Assembly: GCA_021325635.1 (NCBI GenBank)
Contig: JAJPGV010000058.1
Span: 1 to 60,118, forward strand
Origin: Chloroflexota bacterium
GTDB taxonomy: Bacteria; Chloroflexota; JAJPGV01
Reading direction: 5' to 3'
DNA: 60,118 bases
The position numbers and the translations under genes are program-made. Of the stretch, positions 42,110 through 50,081 are shown piece after piece. Every line of letters starts with the position of its first letter. Within the stretch, counting starts at the first letter, position 1. The notes under the pieces are model-generated. The model saw only the letters and a program-made list of their open reading frames with translations, did no database searches and was not told the DNA's origin.

Positions 42110-42742
42110 TTGAGCAGTCCGGCCCGCACCACGATCCGAGCGGCTGCGCGCGCTCGGATCGTGGCGGCGGCGCTGCGAACGCTGGAGGAGAGCGGCTACG
42201 CGGGCGCCACCGCCAGGGCGATCGCCGCGACTGGCGGTTTCAATCAGGCGCTGATCTACTACCACTTCGAGAGCATCGAAGAGCTGCTGCTGGCCGCGCT
42301 GAAAGAGTTCAGTGAGAGGCGGCTGGCGCGCTACCGAAAGGCTCTGGAGGGCGTGACGGAGCTGACGCCGCTCGTCCGGATGATGACCCGGCTGTACGAA
42401 GAGGATGCGAAGTCCGGCGAGCTGGCTGCCGCTCAGGAAGTCGTGACCGGCTCGGTCATCTCACCGGAGCTGCGCCAGCGGGTCATGACCCTCATGGATC
42501 CATGGTTTGCCTTCGCCGAAGAGGTCGTTCGCCGCCTGCTCGTCGGCACGGTGTTCGAGGAGCTGGTTCCGGCCAGGGAGCTGGCTTACGCCTTCGTGGC
42601 GCTGTACTTCGGCGTTGAGACGCTCGCCCGTTTCGATAACGACCGTGCTCGGGCCAACGCGCTCTTCGAGAGCGGTGCCCGCCTCGCGCCATTGGCCGAT
42701 CTGGTCCTGCACTCGGACCTCGAGCTCGTCGACAACCCGTAA
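42110..42742 (+). CDS. TetR/AcrR-family transcriptional regulator
   Basis: This 210-aa regulator has the N-terminal HTH AAALRTLEESGYAGATARAI with the recognition helix GFNQALIYYHFESIEELLLA. A helical ligand-binding domain follows. The only in-frame start near the HTH is the TTG at 42110. It is divergent from the DUF2071-SRPBCC unit. The effector is unknown. The last 16 residues (LADLVLHSDLELVDNP) recur in the degenerate copy at 45665-45718. Confidence 0.9.
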   Translation: MSSPARTTIRAAARARIVAAALRTLEESGYAGATARAIAATGGFNQALIYYHFESIEELLLAALKEFSERRLARYRKALEGVTELTPLVRMMTRLYEEDAKSGELAAAQEVVTGSVISPELRQRVMTLMDPWFAFAEEVVRRLLVGTVFEELVPARELAYAFVALYFGVETLARFDNDRARANALFESGARLAPLADLVLHSDLELVDNP

Positions 42743-42800
42743 CCAAGAAGCTCATGGATGGACATGCTCATCAGCGCTATTACCGGACCCGTTGGCGCAC

Positions 42801-43799
42801 TCACGCGCCGTATGCCGCGGCCACCGCATGAAAGGCCTCCTTGGGCTCGGTCCGTCCGTCGCTCCATGTGCGCACCAGGCAATATGAGGCGGCGTCCAGG
42901 TCCAGTTCCGCGTTTGGGTTCGAGGGGTAGCTCGGCGCCACCAGTGTGTAGATGAAGCCGCCCTCCAGACTGGCCGCGTCGTAGGTGCGCAGCAGATCGG
43001 CCAGCTCACGCACCTGCTCGGCCTCGTCTCGCACCGTCCCTGGCTTCAGCTGTGCCGGCGATGAGCTGCGATCGGCCATGGTCCAGGCCATGCTTCCCAT
43101 ATCCGCCGCACCGCGAAAGGTAGCGCAGCCGAACTCGGTCACCACGACGTGCTTGCCGTGGCTCAGGTAGCCGTCGAGCTTTTCGGAGAAGCCTGCGCGC
43201 GTATGGGCGTCGCGATAGGCGTCGATGCCCACAATGTCGAAAAGGCTCCAGTCGACGTCCTCCCACAGGCCGGCGCCGTACGTCACTGGCCCGCCGAAGC
43301 ACGCTCGCGCCGTGTTGACCGCTTGCTGCAGGAAAGCGGCCATGGTCTCCCGCGGGTCCTTGCCCCCGGCCATCACTGCCGGAATGAGCCGCGCCGGGTC
43401 CGACAGCAGCTCCAAGCGCTCCAGCAGCGTATCGCCGGGCACGATGCCCTTCAAAAAGCCGGACAGCTCCAGACCGACGATCAGCGTCACCGGCGTGCCA
43501 TCCCGCCGCTGCCGCTCGCCCAAGGCCGCCGTCTCGCGCAGCAGCGCCAGCGTGTCGGCAGCGGTGCCGTTGGTCAGGAAGGGCGACAGCCACACCTCCA
43601 GGCCGCGTTCGGCCGCCAGCTTAGCCGCGACGGCCATGCGGCCGGCGTCCTTGCCGCTGATACGGACCGCATTGGCATGCAACTCGCGGGCGATCATGTC
43701 CAGCTCGCAGGCCATCTGCTCGCGTGGCAGTTGCGGCCGTGTGACCTTGCCGTCGACCGTGTCGATGCCCACGTCGTAATGGATGCCCTTGATGCGCAT
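42801..43799 (-). CDS. GH-A-like TIM-barrel protein (often annotated abortive infection protein)
   Basis: This 332-aa barrel protein begins MRIKGIHYDVGIDTVDGK and has LHANAVRISGKDAGRMAVAA. LTNGTAADTLALLRETAAL and VTLIVGLELSGFLKGIVPG follow, then WSLFDIVGIDAYRDAH and VVVTEFGCATFRGA. The two glutamates in GLELSGF and VVTEFGC match the acid/base and nucleophile positions of clan GH-A glycosidases. From memory, databases label close relatives abortive infection protein without evidence. Its ATG at 43799 faces a TetR gene across two perfect dyads, so it is probably repressed by it. Confidence 0.78.
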   Translation of the reverse strand: MRIKGIHYDVGIDTVDGKVTRPQLPREQMACELDMIARELHANAVRISGKDAGRMAVAAKLAAERGLEVWLSPFLTNGTAADTLALLRETAALGERQRRDGTPVTLIVGLELSGFLKGIVPGDTLLERLELLSDPARLIPAVMAGGKDPRETMAAFLQQAVNTARACFGGPVTYGAGLWEDVDWSLFDIVGIDAYRDAHTRAGFSEKLDGYLSHGKHVVVTEFGCATFRGAADMGSMAWTMADRSSSPAQLKPGTVRDEAEQVRELADLLRTYDAASLEGGFIYTLVAPSYPSNPNAELDLDAASYCLVRTWSDGRTEPKEAFHAVAAAYGA

Positions 43800-43823
43800 A
43801 CTGCTGCTCCTTCTTGGGACTAC

Positions 43824-43857
43824 TGAACAGTGTTCAATGTACCTTGAACACTGTTCA
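43824..43857. promoter_or_regulatory. Twin TetR operators, perfect 13-bp dyads
   Basis: TGAACAGTGTTCA at 43824-43836 and TGAACACTGTTCA at 43845-43857 are both perfect inverted repeats around a single central base. Their centres are 21 bp apart, two helical turns, as in tetO1/tetO2 pairs. They lie between the divergent TIM-barrel gene and the TetR start at 43880. Confidence 0.85.
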
Positions 43858-43879
43858 ATTGCAAGCTACGCTTGGTCGC

Positions 43880-44482
43880 ATGGCGCTCACCCGCGAAACG
43901 ATCGTCGATACGGCGCTGCGGCTCCTCGACGACGTTGGCCTGGAGGCGCTGTCTCTGCGTGCAGTCGGCCGGGCGCTCAAGGTCAACGCCTCAGCCCTGT
44001 ACTGGTACTTCCACGACAAGCAGGCTCTGCTGGACGAGATGGCCGCCACCGTCAGCCGCCGGGTCCACGTGGATCCACCCACCACCGGCGAGCCCTGGGA
44101 GCGCGGCCTGCGCGCCCTGGCGGCCGGCCTGCGCGCCTCGATGCTGGCCCAGCGCGACGGCGCCCAACTGCTGACGGCAGCCCGCCCGTCGGCCGATCAC
44201 CTGCAATTCATGAATGAGCTCTTCGAGGCAATGGGCCAGGCGGACTTTTCGCCCACCGCCTCCTCGGCCGCGTTCTTCACCGTCGTCTCCTACGTCGTGG
44301 GCGCGACCCTCGAGCAGCAGCGCTACGTCGGCACCAACGTCTCAGAGGAGCTCCCAGTCGCCACCGACCAGCTAGCGCTGGCCCAAGCCAGAGCCGCACT
44401 CCCCGACTGGGACGCCCTCTACTCCTCCGGCCTGGAGCTCATCCTGACTGGCCTGCGGCCTGGGCCTCCACCGGCGGACTAA
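43880..44482 (+). CDS. TetR-family regulator with TetR_C-type effector domain
   Basis: This 200-aa protein has the HTH TIVDTALRLLDDVGLEALSL with recognition helix ALKVNASALYWYFHDKQALL. The helical C-terminal domain resembles the classical tetracycline-repressor class: FTVVSYVVGATLEQQRYVG and DWDALYSSGLELILTGLR. The ATG at 43880 is chosen because the longer frame to 43814 would run through the operators. Two TGAACAnTGTTCA dyads upstream are the probable binding sites, controlling both itself and the divergent TIM-barrel gene. Confidence 0.9.
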   Translation: MALTRETIVDTALRLLDDVGLEALSLRAVGRALKVNASALYWYFHDKQALLDEMAATVSRRVHVDPPTTGEPWERGLRALAAGLRASMLAQRDGAQLLTAARPSADHLQFMNELFEAMGQADFSPTASSAAFFTVVSYVVGATLEQQRYVGTNVSEELPVATDQLALAQARAALPDWDALYSSGLELILTGLRPGPPPAD

Positions 44483-44560
44483 TCCCGCCCGCTTGCGACG
44501 TTTCGCGAGGCTTTTCACCCACGAACATGGCCAGCGCTCGGAAAATCAGGCATCAGTGGT

Positions 44561-45160
44561 TCAGTGCGATCGCGGGCCAGGGCCGTACTCGTCTCCGAAG
44601 TCGAAGAGTGCGGGGCGCTCCCGCTTCAGCCGCTCGCGTTCATCGGCGCTGAGCATGACGATGAACTCCGTCTGATCGCCGGTGGAGAGCCGAACGACTT
44701 GGTACGGTGTGGACGCCTTGATTAGCGCCGAAAGATATTCCAACACGCCAAGTTCCATGAAGTCAGTAGCCATCTCTCCAAGATCGATCTTGTGCTGCTC
44801 ACCCTGGACGCGGAATCGAATGTGTATTGGACCAAAGTCTCCTTCCCACTCCTCTTCAACGTCGGTTGGTTGAAATGTGCCTCGTGAGATGCGGCCCAAC
44901 CGCTCGATCAACTGGGCATAGACCTTGTCGTCTTTGAAAACACATTCGCTGTCGTACCACCACGCGCGGTCGTCGTCCATCGCGAGAAGCGCAATATCCC
45001 AACCAGGAAAGCTTGTCCGTAGCTCAAATCCGGGCGCGGCGACAGTGCAATACTGGTGACGCAGGTGCTCAGCAAGACCGGCGTCCGTCAGGTCGGAAAG
45101 CCCTGAAAAGAAGCCCAACTCGCGGTACAGCGGCAGCACTTGGAGCAACTCGTCGAGCAT
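44561..45160 (-). CDS. Hypothetical protein, 199 aa
   Basis: No family is recognised. The sequence is well balanced and protein-like: MLDELLQVLPLYRELGFFSG, FELRTSFPGWDIALLAMDDD, IERLGRISRGTFQPTDVEEE and IHIRFRVQGEQHKIDLGEMA. The last part is charged (DERERLKRERPALFDFGDEY). It is acidic, cytoplasmic, and lower in GC than its neighbours. This general character is seen in immunity proteins of polymorphic toxins, though no toxin gene is nearby. The start at ATG 45160 is preferred, and frames to 45166 (GTG) and 45202 are open. Confidence 0.6.
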   Translation of the reverse strand: MLDELLQVLPLYRELGFFSGLSDLTDAGLAEHLRHQYCTVAAPGFELRTSFPGWDIALLAMDDDRAWWYDSECVFKDDKVYAQLIERLGRISRGTFQPTDVEEEWEGDFGPIHIRFRVQGEQHKIDLGEMATDFMELGVLEYLSALIKASTPYQVVRLSTGDQTEFIVMLSADERERLKRERPALFDFGDEYGPGPRSH

Positions 45161-45311
45161 GTTCACACCCGCAGCATATCCAGAGCTGATAAGCGCATCC
45201 AACGAATGTTGCCCCGCTGGCTGAGAGCCCTATCGCTCACGGCTTTGCGAGAACGCGATGCGGTTCAGGGCAACTTGGCAAGGTCGCAGAAGATGGAGAT
45301 TCGGTAGTCAG

Positions 45312-45806
45312 TCAGCAAACACGCCCCGGTCGCCGAAGAAGCTCGATTCCCACGTGCTCGACAGCCAGCGGTTCCACGCTCCAGCGCTCGGTGATAAGCC
45401 TCACGCTCGCATGGCAATCGCAGCGGTCCGTCGCCGAGAAGCCAACACTGCCGCCCCGGAAGAAATCGGAAGCTTCCGCCAGGGACGCGAACACCGAGCC
45501 GGGCGCCAGCCGAGCGATGGGATGACCTTCCACCTCGACGCGAGCAACCAGGTCGAGGCTGCGCATGACGACCGTCACGTGATCTTGGGAGTCCGTGACG
45601 CTGAACAGCGCGCGGTGATGAACGCCTGGAAAGAACCGGCCGCCCAGGGCGCGGTTCATCGCCGGCCATTGGCCGATCTCGTCCTGCACTCGGACGTCGA
45701 GCTCGGAGACAACCCGTAACCAAGTGAGCTCATGGATGGACATGCTCATCAGCGCTATTACCGGACCGGTTGGCGCACTCAGGCGCCGTATGCCGTGGCC
45801 ACCGCC
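45312..45806. pseudogene. Mosaic duplicate: DUF2071 interior joined to TetR 3' end and TIM-barrel 3' tail
   Basis: Bases 45317-45665 repeat 41406-41751 (DUF2071 gene, minus strand) at high identity. Bases 45665-45806 repeat 42688-42828, which covers the TetR C-terminus, the intergenic spacer and the last codons of the TIM-barrel gene. About 936 bp present in the source block are missing at the junction. An extra C near 45352 (GATTCCCACGTG against GATTCCACGTG) shifts the DUF2071 frame. No part can be functional. Orientation is the same as the source. Confidence 0.9.
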
Positions 45807-45831
45807 GCGGGCGGCAGCAACCGGGACCTGC

Positions 45832-47028
45832 TTAGCCTCCGGTACTCCCAGCCTTGAGTGCCTGCTGGTAGGCAGTCTGGAAACCAGAATCCGTCCAGAA
45901 CTGTCCGGCGATCGTCTGCTGGGCAATGGCGGTGGCCTCGATGGCCGCACGATTGGCGGAGCTAACGGCCTTGGCATCACCGGCCTGACCGGCCAATCCG
46001 GCGTACGATTCCAGTGCCTTCTTGGGTGCGGCGTCGGCACCACCCCTGGCCTGCAAGACGGGGGCCGCGGCGCTGAAGCGCTGGCTGGCAGTGCGCGCGG
46101 CTTCCCCGGCAGCCACGTACTGCCCGCCTTGCCACTGAGTCATGCTGGCTTTGAGCGCATCCTGGACCGCGCCGAGCGCGGCCGAAGGTCTGACCTCCTG
46201 GTCGGTAAACGATTTCTTGCCGACGTCGGCGCCTCGAGCGGCCGCGTTGATCAGGTTGACGCCGAAGTTGTAGCGGTCCATCAGCGCGTCCACCAATGGT
46301 CCGGCTTCGGCGGCGTTCACGGTCGCTGCGGACATCGACCTGTCGGCCGCCGCCATGGCCGACTCGACGTCATGATAGGCGTCTGTCGAGCGGGCCTTAA
46401 TCAGGTCCTCGACGTCATCCCACTTTGAGGTGAAGGCGGTGAAACCCTGCTTGGCCTTAGCCGTATTGTTCGCCTTCAGCGCCGGGCTCACCGTTCGCAG
46501 CGGCGCGCGCACGATGCGGACGGCGGCCACATCGTCGAACAGGGGACTAATCGCCGGGCCTGTATCAGAGAGTTTGATGGCCTCGTCGTACTTGTCGATC
46601 ATGGCCCGCAGGTCGGGGATGATGTTGGCCGGGTCGGGCTTCGCGTCCTCCAGCGCCTTAGCGATGTCGGCCTGGTAGTGGGTCTCGATGTCGCCGTACA
46701 GCTGCCGCGAGCGGAAGTTGACATACACTTCGATGCCGTTCCACTCGCTGTCGTAGGCATCGAAAGCGCTCCTGGCAGCGGCTACGTCGCCTTTCTGGAG
46801 GTCGTTCAGAGTCTCGACAAGACGAGCGCGTGGCCCGCTGACCAGCGCGACCTCCTTGCGCCCGCTGGTAGTGGCCGGTGCAGCCGGTACTCCGCTGGCC
46901 GACGCAGTTGGCTTGCCGGCCGTGACTGGGGACCCGTTGCTGGCCGGTACCCCGGTGGTACTGCCGCATGCACTGACGAGGACGCTGACGGCCACCAGCA
47001 ATGTGCCGGCGACTAGCTGAAATCTCAT
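45832..47028 (-). CDS. Exported lipoprotein with helical modules, partner of FTR1 permease
   Basis: This 398-aa lipoprotein has lipobox VLVSAC and a Pro/Ala/Ser/Thr-rich linker to about residue 55. The mature part is all-helical and has two related modules. One is KGDVAAARSAFDAYDSEWNG with the following IEVYVNFRSRQLYGDIE. The other is AKAKQGFTAFTSKWDDVEDL followed by IKARSTDAYHDVES. The same W-x2-(V/I)E pattern appears twice in the N-terminal domain of the adjacent permease. A role as periplasmic iron-handling partner, comparable in position to EfeO, is inferred. Its ATG follows the permease stop with no gap. Confidence 0.78.
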   Translation of the reverse strand: MRFQLVAGTLLVAVSVLVSACGSTTGVPASNGSPVTAGKPTASASGVPAAPATTSGRKEVALVSGPRARLVETLNDLQKGDVAAARSAFDAYDSEWNGIEVYVNFRSRQLYGDIETHYQADIAKALEDAKPDPANIIPDLRAMIDKYDEAIKLSDTGPAISPLFDDVAAVRIVRAPLRTVSPALKANNTAKAKQGFTAFTSKWDDVEDLIKARSTDAYHDVESAMAAADRSMSAATVNAAEAGPLVDALMDRYNFGVNLINAAARGADVGKKSFTDQEVRPSAALGAVQDALKASMTQWQGGQYVAAGEAARTASQRFSAAAPVLQARGGADAAPKKALESYAGLAGQAGDAKAVSSANRAAIEATAIAQQTIAGQFWTDSGFQTAYQQALKAGSTGG

Positions 47029-48546
47029 TTAAGAAGCGCTCCTTACGGTCGTATTCTGCGCGGCCGCCACCGCGGGTGAGGTCTCTGGACTCGACAAGCG
47101 TTCACGAAGCAGCACCAGCAGGGCCGCCGCGACCAGCAGCAGCTGGGCAATCGTGGTGGGCCACGTGGGATACATGCCGAGCGGGTCGATAGAGGGCAGG
47201 AAGGACGAGCTGCCGGCCGGCGCCAGGCCCGACACCTGCAGGCCGTGGACACCGGCACCGATGAACTTGAAGCACAGGTAGAACACCAGCAGGCTAGCAA
47301 CCGTGAAGAAGGGCCGCATGGGTATGCGAACGCCGACCACGATCATCAGAAACCCGATGACCGCCAACGCGGCGAAGCCGAGCGCCAGTCCCATCAGGAG
47401 ATTGCTGGTGCTGATGTTGCCGGCCATGCCGAGGTAGAACAGAGCGGTCTCGGCGCCTTCGCGGAAGATGGCCAGGAACGCCAGTACACCCAGACCAATG
47501 AGACGGCCGCCCTGGAGAGCCGCCGTGGTGCGCTGATTGATGTACTGTTGCCAGCCGGCTGCGCTGGCCTTGCTGTGCAGCCAGTAGCTCACCCAGATCA
47601 GCATGGCCGCGGCGACCAGACCAATGACGCCCTCCATGAGCTCGCGGTTGCTCGAGTTGACGATGGCTCCGAAAAAGGCCTGAATGGCCAACCCCAGCAA
47701 GACGCTCAACGCCAGCCCCACGAAGGAACCACCCCATATCCAGCTCTGGCCTCGTCCCCCGGGCGACCGCTTGACCACGGCGAGCAACGCCGCCGCCACG
47801 AGCAGAGCTTCGAGCCCCTCGCGCAGCAGAATGATGAAGGCATCGAAAATGCTGTACCGGCTGGCCTGACGGTAGGGTGCGAGCCGGGCGGACACGCGGC
47901 TGACAACGGCCGCGGCGTCGGGCGAGCGCTGGCCGGCCAGAGTGGTGGCGAGCGCCATGTCGTTCTCGGTCTGGCGGTAGTCGTCGGCCGAGCGGGTTTT
48001 GACTTCACCCTCGACGTCCAGCCAGCCGCTGTCGAAGGACTGCAGCAGGCTGGTCGCAGTGGCATAGTCCTGGCCGGACAGGGCCGCTTGGGCCTGCTGT
48101 AACAGGTCGAGCTCCGAGGCGATGGTCGGCTTTGTCCCGGCGGGAACGGCGGCAGGCACCGTGCTCGACGCTGGCGACGTTGGGGGCTGGCCATTGACAA
48201 ACGCCTTCTGTTCGCGGTCGAGGTCGCTGAGCGCGGTCACCACTTGATCCCTGTTGGGCGGGGTCGCGCTCAGCGCGTGCGACACATCGGCCATGTATTT
48301 CTCAATCCCGCGGTAGGAGTCACGCGACTTCGTGCGAACACCATCTTCGATGTCGAACCAGGTGTTCTCGTAGGCGTCGTATTGCTGCTTGGCGGTCGCC
48401 AGGTCTCCTGTTTGCGCGGCGGCAAGAGCACGTTGAACGGCGGCATTGGCATCGGCCACATCCTGTTCCGACGCCGCCATCGCGACCCCCGCCCATGCCA
48501 CCATGGCCAGGGCGGTGAGGACGAATGCCCGAAGTACTGTGGCCAA
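47029..48546 (-). CDS. FTR1/EfeU-family iron permease with exported helical N-terminal domain
   Basis: This permease imports oxidised iron across the membrane. The mature form has a signal peptide (LRAFVLTALAMVAWAGVAMA), then about 200 residues of helical domain with two modules: QQYDAYENTWFDIEDGVRTK and LLQSFDSGWLDVEGEVKTRS. Seven helices follow. The REGLE motif in LLREGLEALLVAAALL and REGAE in FREGAETALFYLGMAG are the iron-handling signatures. I choose TTG 48546, one base after the stop of a small membrane ORF, because the open frame further upstream lacks a sensible N-terminus. The lipoprotein gene follows directly. Confidence 0.9.
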   Translation of the reverse strand: MATVLRAFVLTALAMVAWAGVAMAASEQDVADANAAVQRALAAAQTGDLATAKQQYDAYENTWFDIEDGVRTKSRDSYRGIEKYMADVSHALSATPPNRDQVVTALSDLDREQKAFVNGQPPTSPASSTVPAAVPAGTKPTIASELDLLQQAQAALSGQDYATATSLLQSFDSGWLDVEGEVKTRSADDYRQTENDMALATTLAGQRSPDAAAVVSRVSARLAPYRQASRYSIFDAFIILLREGLEALLVAAALLAVVKRSPGGRGQSWIWGGSFVGLALSVLLGLAIQAFFGAIVNSSNRELMEGVIGLVAAAMLIWVSYWLHSKASAAGWQQYINQRTTAALQGGRLIGLGVLAFLAIFREGAETALFYLGMAGNISTSNLLMGLALGFAALAVIGFLMIVVGVRIPMRPFFTVASLLVFYLCFKFIGAGVHGLQVSGLAPAGSSSFLPSIDPLGMYPTWPTTIAQLLLVAAALLVLLRERLSSPETSPAVAAAQNTTVRSAS

Positions 48547-48547
48547 C

Positions 48548-48658
48548 TTAGGGCCGCCGGTCCCTGGACGGTCGCGACATGAACCGCGATCCGGGCAGAG
48601 CCCATGCAAGCATGAGCACGCAGCCCCCAATCACCCCGAGCACCAACCAAGCAATCAC
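48548..48658 (-). CDS. Small single-pass membrane protein leading the FTR1 operon
   Basis: GTG at 48658 encodes 36 residues. An N-terminal helix IAWLVLGVIGGCVLMLAWAL leads to a basic tail MSRPSRDRRP. The TAA is followed after one base by the TTG start of the permease, implying translational coupling. The sequence is compositionally credible and the location is between the presumed iron-responsive operator and the permease. The family is unknown. Confidence 0.55.
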   Translation of the reverse strand: MIAWLVLGVIGGCVLMLAWALPGSRFMSRPSRDRRP

Positions 48659-48701
48659 GATGTCAAAATCCCCTAACTACAAGGTAAACCTGAATTCTGA
48701 A

Positions 48702-48717
48702 GTTAGCCTATGCTAAC
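48702..48717. promoter_or_regulatory. DtxR/IdeR-like palindrome upstream of iron operon
   Basis: GTTAGCCTATGCTAAC has perfect 6-bp arms GTTAGC / GCTAAC around CTAT, and its left part matches the GTTAGCCTA core of the DtxR/IdeR consensus (TTAGGTTAGCCTAACC...). It is about 45 bp upstream of the first ORF of the FTR1 operon. Iron-dependent repression is inferred. Confidence 0.5.
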
Positions 48718-48727
48718 ACAATACGTG

Positions 48728-48934
48728 ATGTCAACCTCAACCCCACCCCTCGAAAGTTCGAGATGGCGCCAGTTGCTGTCGTGGGTGTTGCGCACCATAC
48801 AGGCGGTCCAGTTCGACGCAACTCAGAATGCTTGCAGCAAGGTCTCGTCAGATGCGGGGTCTGAGGGCTCCACCAGCTACGCAGAGGCCCTGCAGAATGC
48901 CCTGAGTGACTACTGGGATAACCGGCGGTGGTAG
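48728..48934 (+). CDS. Possible small hypothetical protein, 68 aa
   Basis: The frame from ATG 48728 (ATG 48710 also possible) encodes SSRWRQLLSWVLRTIQAVQF and the C-terminus YAEALQNALSDYWDNRRW. It is divergent from the iron operon and begins just beyond the DtxR-like palindrome. There is no ribosome-binding site, and the composition is only moderately convincing. Confidence 0.3.
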   Translation: MSTSTPPLESSRWRQLLSWVLRTIQAVQFDATQNACSKVSSDAGSEGSTSYAEALQNALSDYWDNRRW

Positions 48935-49004
48935 TCCGCGCGGGTTACCCGCTGTAACGAGTCCTGAACAGACCGCGGAACTCGGTGAGCCCGAACTAAC
49001 GGTG

Positions 49005-50081
49005 TTAGGAGTGCCCCGAGCCTGTGGCCTCGGGCGAGCGCACCACTGCCGGAGAGAAGGCGTTGTTCAGAACCATCTCCGGCTGCCCGCTGCCGTTAGT
49101 GCTAGTTTCCCAGATGTCCAGGCTGTAGCCAATCGATCCCTGGCCCTGTCGTGACACCGCGTACAGCACGTGACTATCGTCCAGCCACTCGACCTGGTCG
49201 TCCACGCTCCGCGTCTCGCTCAGCTCCACGTCCTGAAGCGTGCTGAGATCAAGGACCGCCAGCCGCCATGTGGCCGGATTCTGGATGCGCTTCTTGAAAG
49301 CAATGTGGCTGCCGTCGGGCGACAGCGATGGGCATTCCACGTTGGTGCGCAAGACCCGCATTTCCCGCTTTGCCAGGTCACCTTCGACGAGGTAAGTGGT
49401 CGCGCCGACACTGCCGACACCCAGGGTGGCGTAAAAACGATTGCCATCGCGGGCAAACGTCGTGCCCCAGAAGTTGAAGTCCGGGGACTGGAAGAGGTTT
49501 CCATCCTTGTAGACCGTGAAGTCCTCCAGGGTTCCTAGTGCCCGGCCAGCCGGCAGATCGAAGATATAGTCTCGCGTGGAAAACGGCGCTCCGTAGGAGT
49601 CGCCGGCAACAAACATCGTGACGGATCCGTAGCGTCCATCGGGCGAAACACGCGCTCGACTCGATAGCCCGGCCGCGTCGTCGTAACGGTGGCCAGGCTG
49701 CAAACCTGCGTCAAAGTCCACAACACCTCGGTTGCCGTAGTAATGCTCGTCAACTCCTGAGCACAGGCCTCGGCCGGCCGCGAAATACACCCGGTCGCAG
49801 GTGAGGTCGGCGGCGAACCTCACCGAGCCGAGCCCGTCGAGCGGGGTGACGGCGAGACGGGTGTGAATCATGTCGCTGGCATCCACGAACAGCAAGTGCG
49901 GCTGAGACAGCAATGTTGCGAGCGAGTCTCTGCTGTCAGCGGTCGGAGCCGGTCCGGCTGTCTGGCGCGCGGCGCTCGATTTGACGAAAACGTACCCGGC
50001 CGTGATCAGGACGGCCGCTATGCAAAACGCCCCAAAGAGCAGTGCGCGCCCGTATGTGCTCGCCAAATGCGACCTAGCCAT
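49005..50081 (-). CDS. Membrane-anchored TolB-like beta-propeller protein
   Basis: The protein (358 aa from ATG 50081) has an N-terminal helix ALLFGAFCIAAVLITAGYVF as membrane anchor. A beta-propeller-like ectodomain with WD40/TolB-style repeats follows: SRARVSPDGRYGSVTMFVAG, NVECPSLSPDGSHIAFKKRI and DDQVEWLDDSHVLYAVS. The start overlaps the MFS stop by 8 bp, so the two are translated together. In actinobacteria and Chloroflexota such propellers are paired with transport genes, but the role is not established. Ligand unknown. Confidence 0.78.
   Translation of the reverse strand: MARSHLASTYGRALLFGAFCIAAVLITAGYVFVKSSAARQTAGPAPTADSRDSLATLLSQPHLLFVDASDMIHTRLAVTPLDGLGSVRFAADLTCDRVYFAAGRGLCSGVDEHYYGNRGVVDFDAGLQPGHRYDDAAGLSSRARVSPDGRYGSVTMFVAGDSYGAPFSTRDYIFDLPAGRALGTLEDFTVYKDGNLFQSPDFNFWGTTFARDGNRFYATLGVGSVGATTYLVEGDLAKREMRVLRTNVECPSLSPDGSHIAFKKRIQNPATWRLAVLDLSTLQDVELSETRSVDDQVEWLDDSHVLYAVSRQGQGSIGYSLDIWETSTNGSGQPEMVLNNAFSPAVVRSPEATGSGHS

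Noticed and set aside
45312-46043. A second functional DUF2071 protein of 243 aa on the minus strand
   Set aside because: The frame mixes antisense of the lipoprotein gene with the duplicated fragment, and the true DUF2071 frame is shifted by an extra C.
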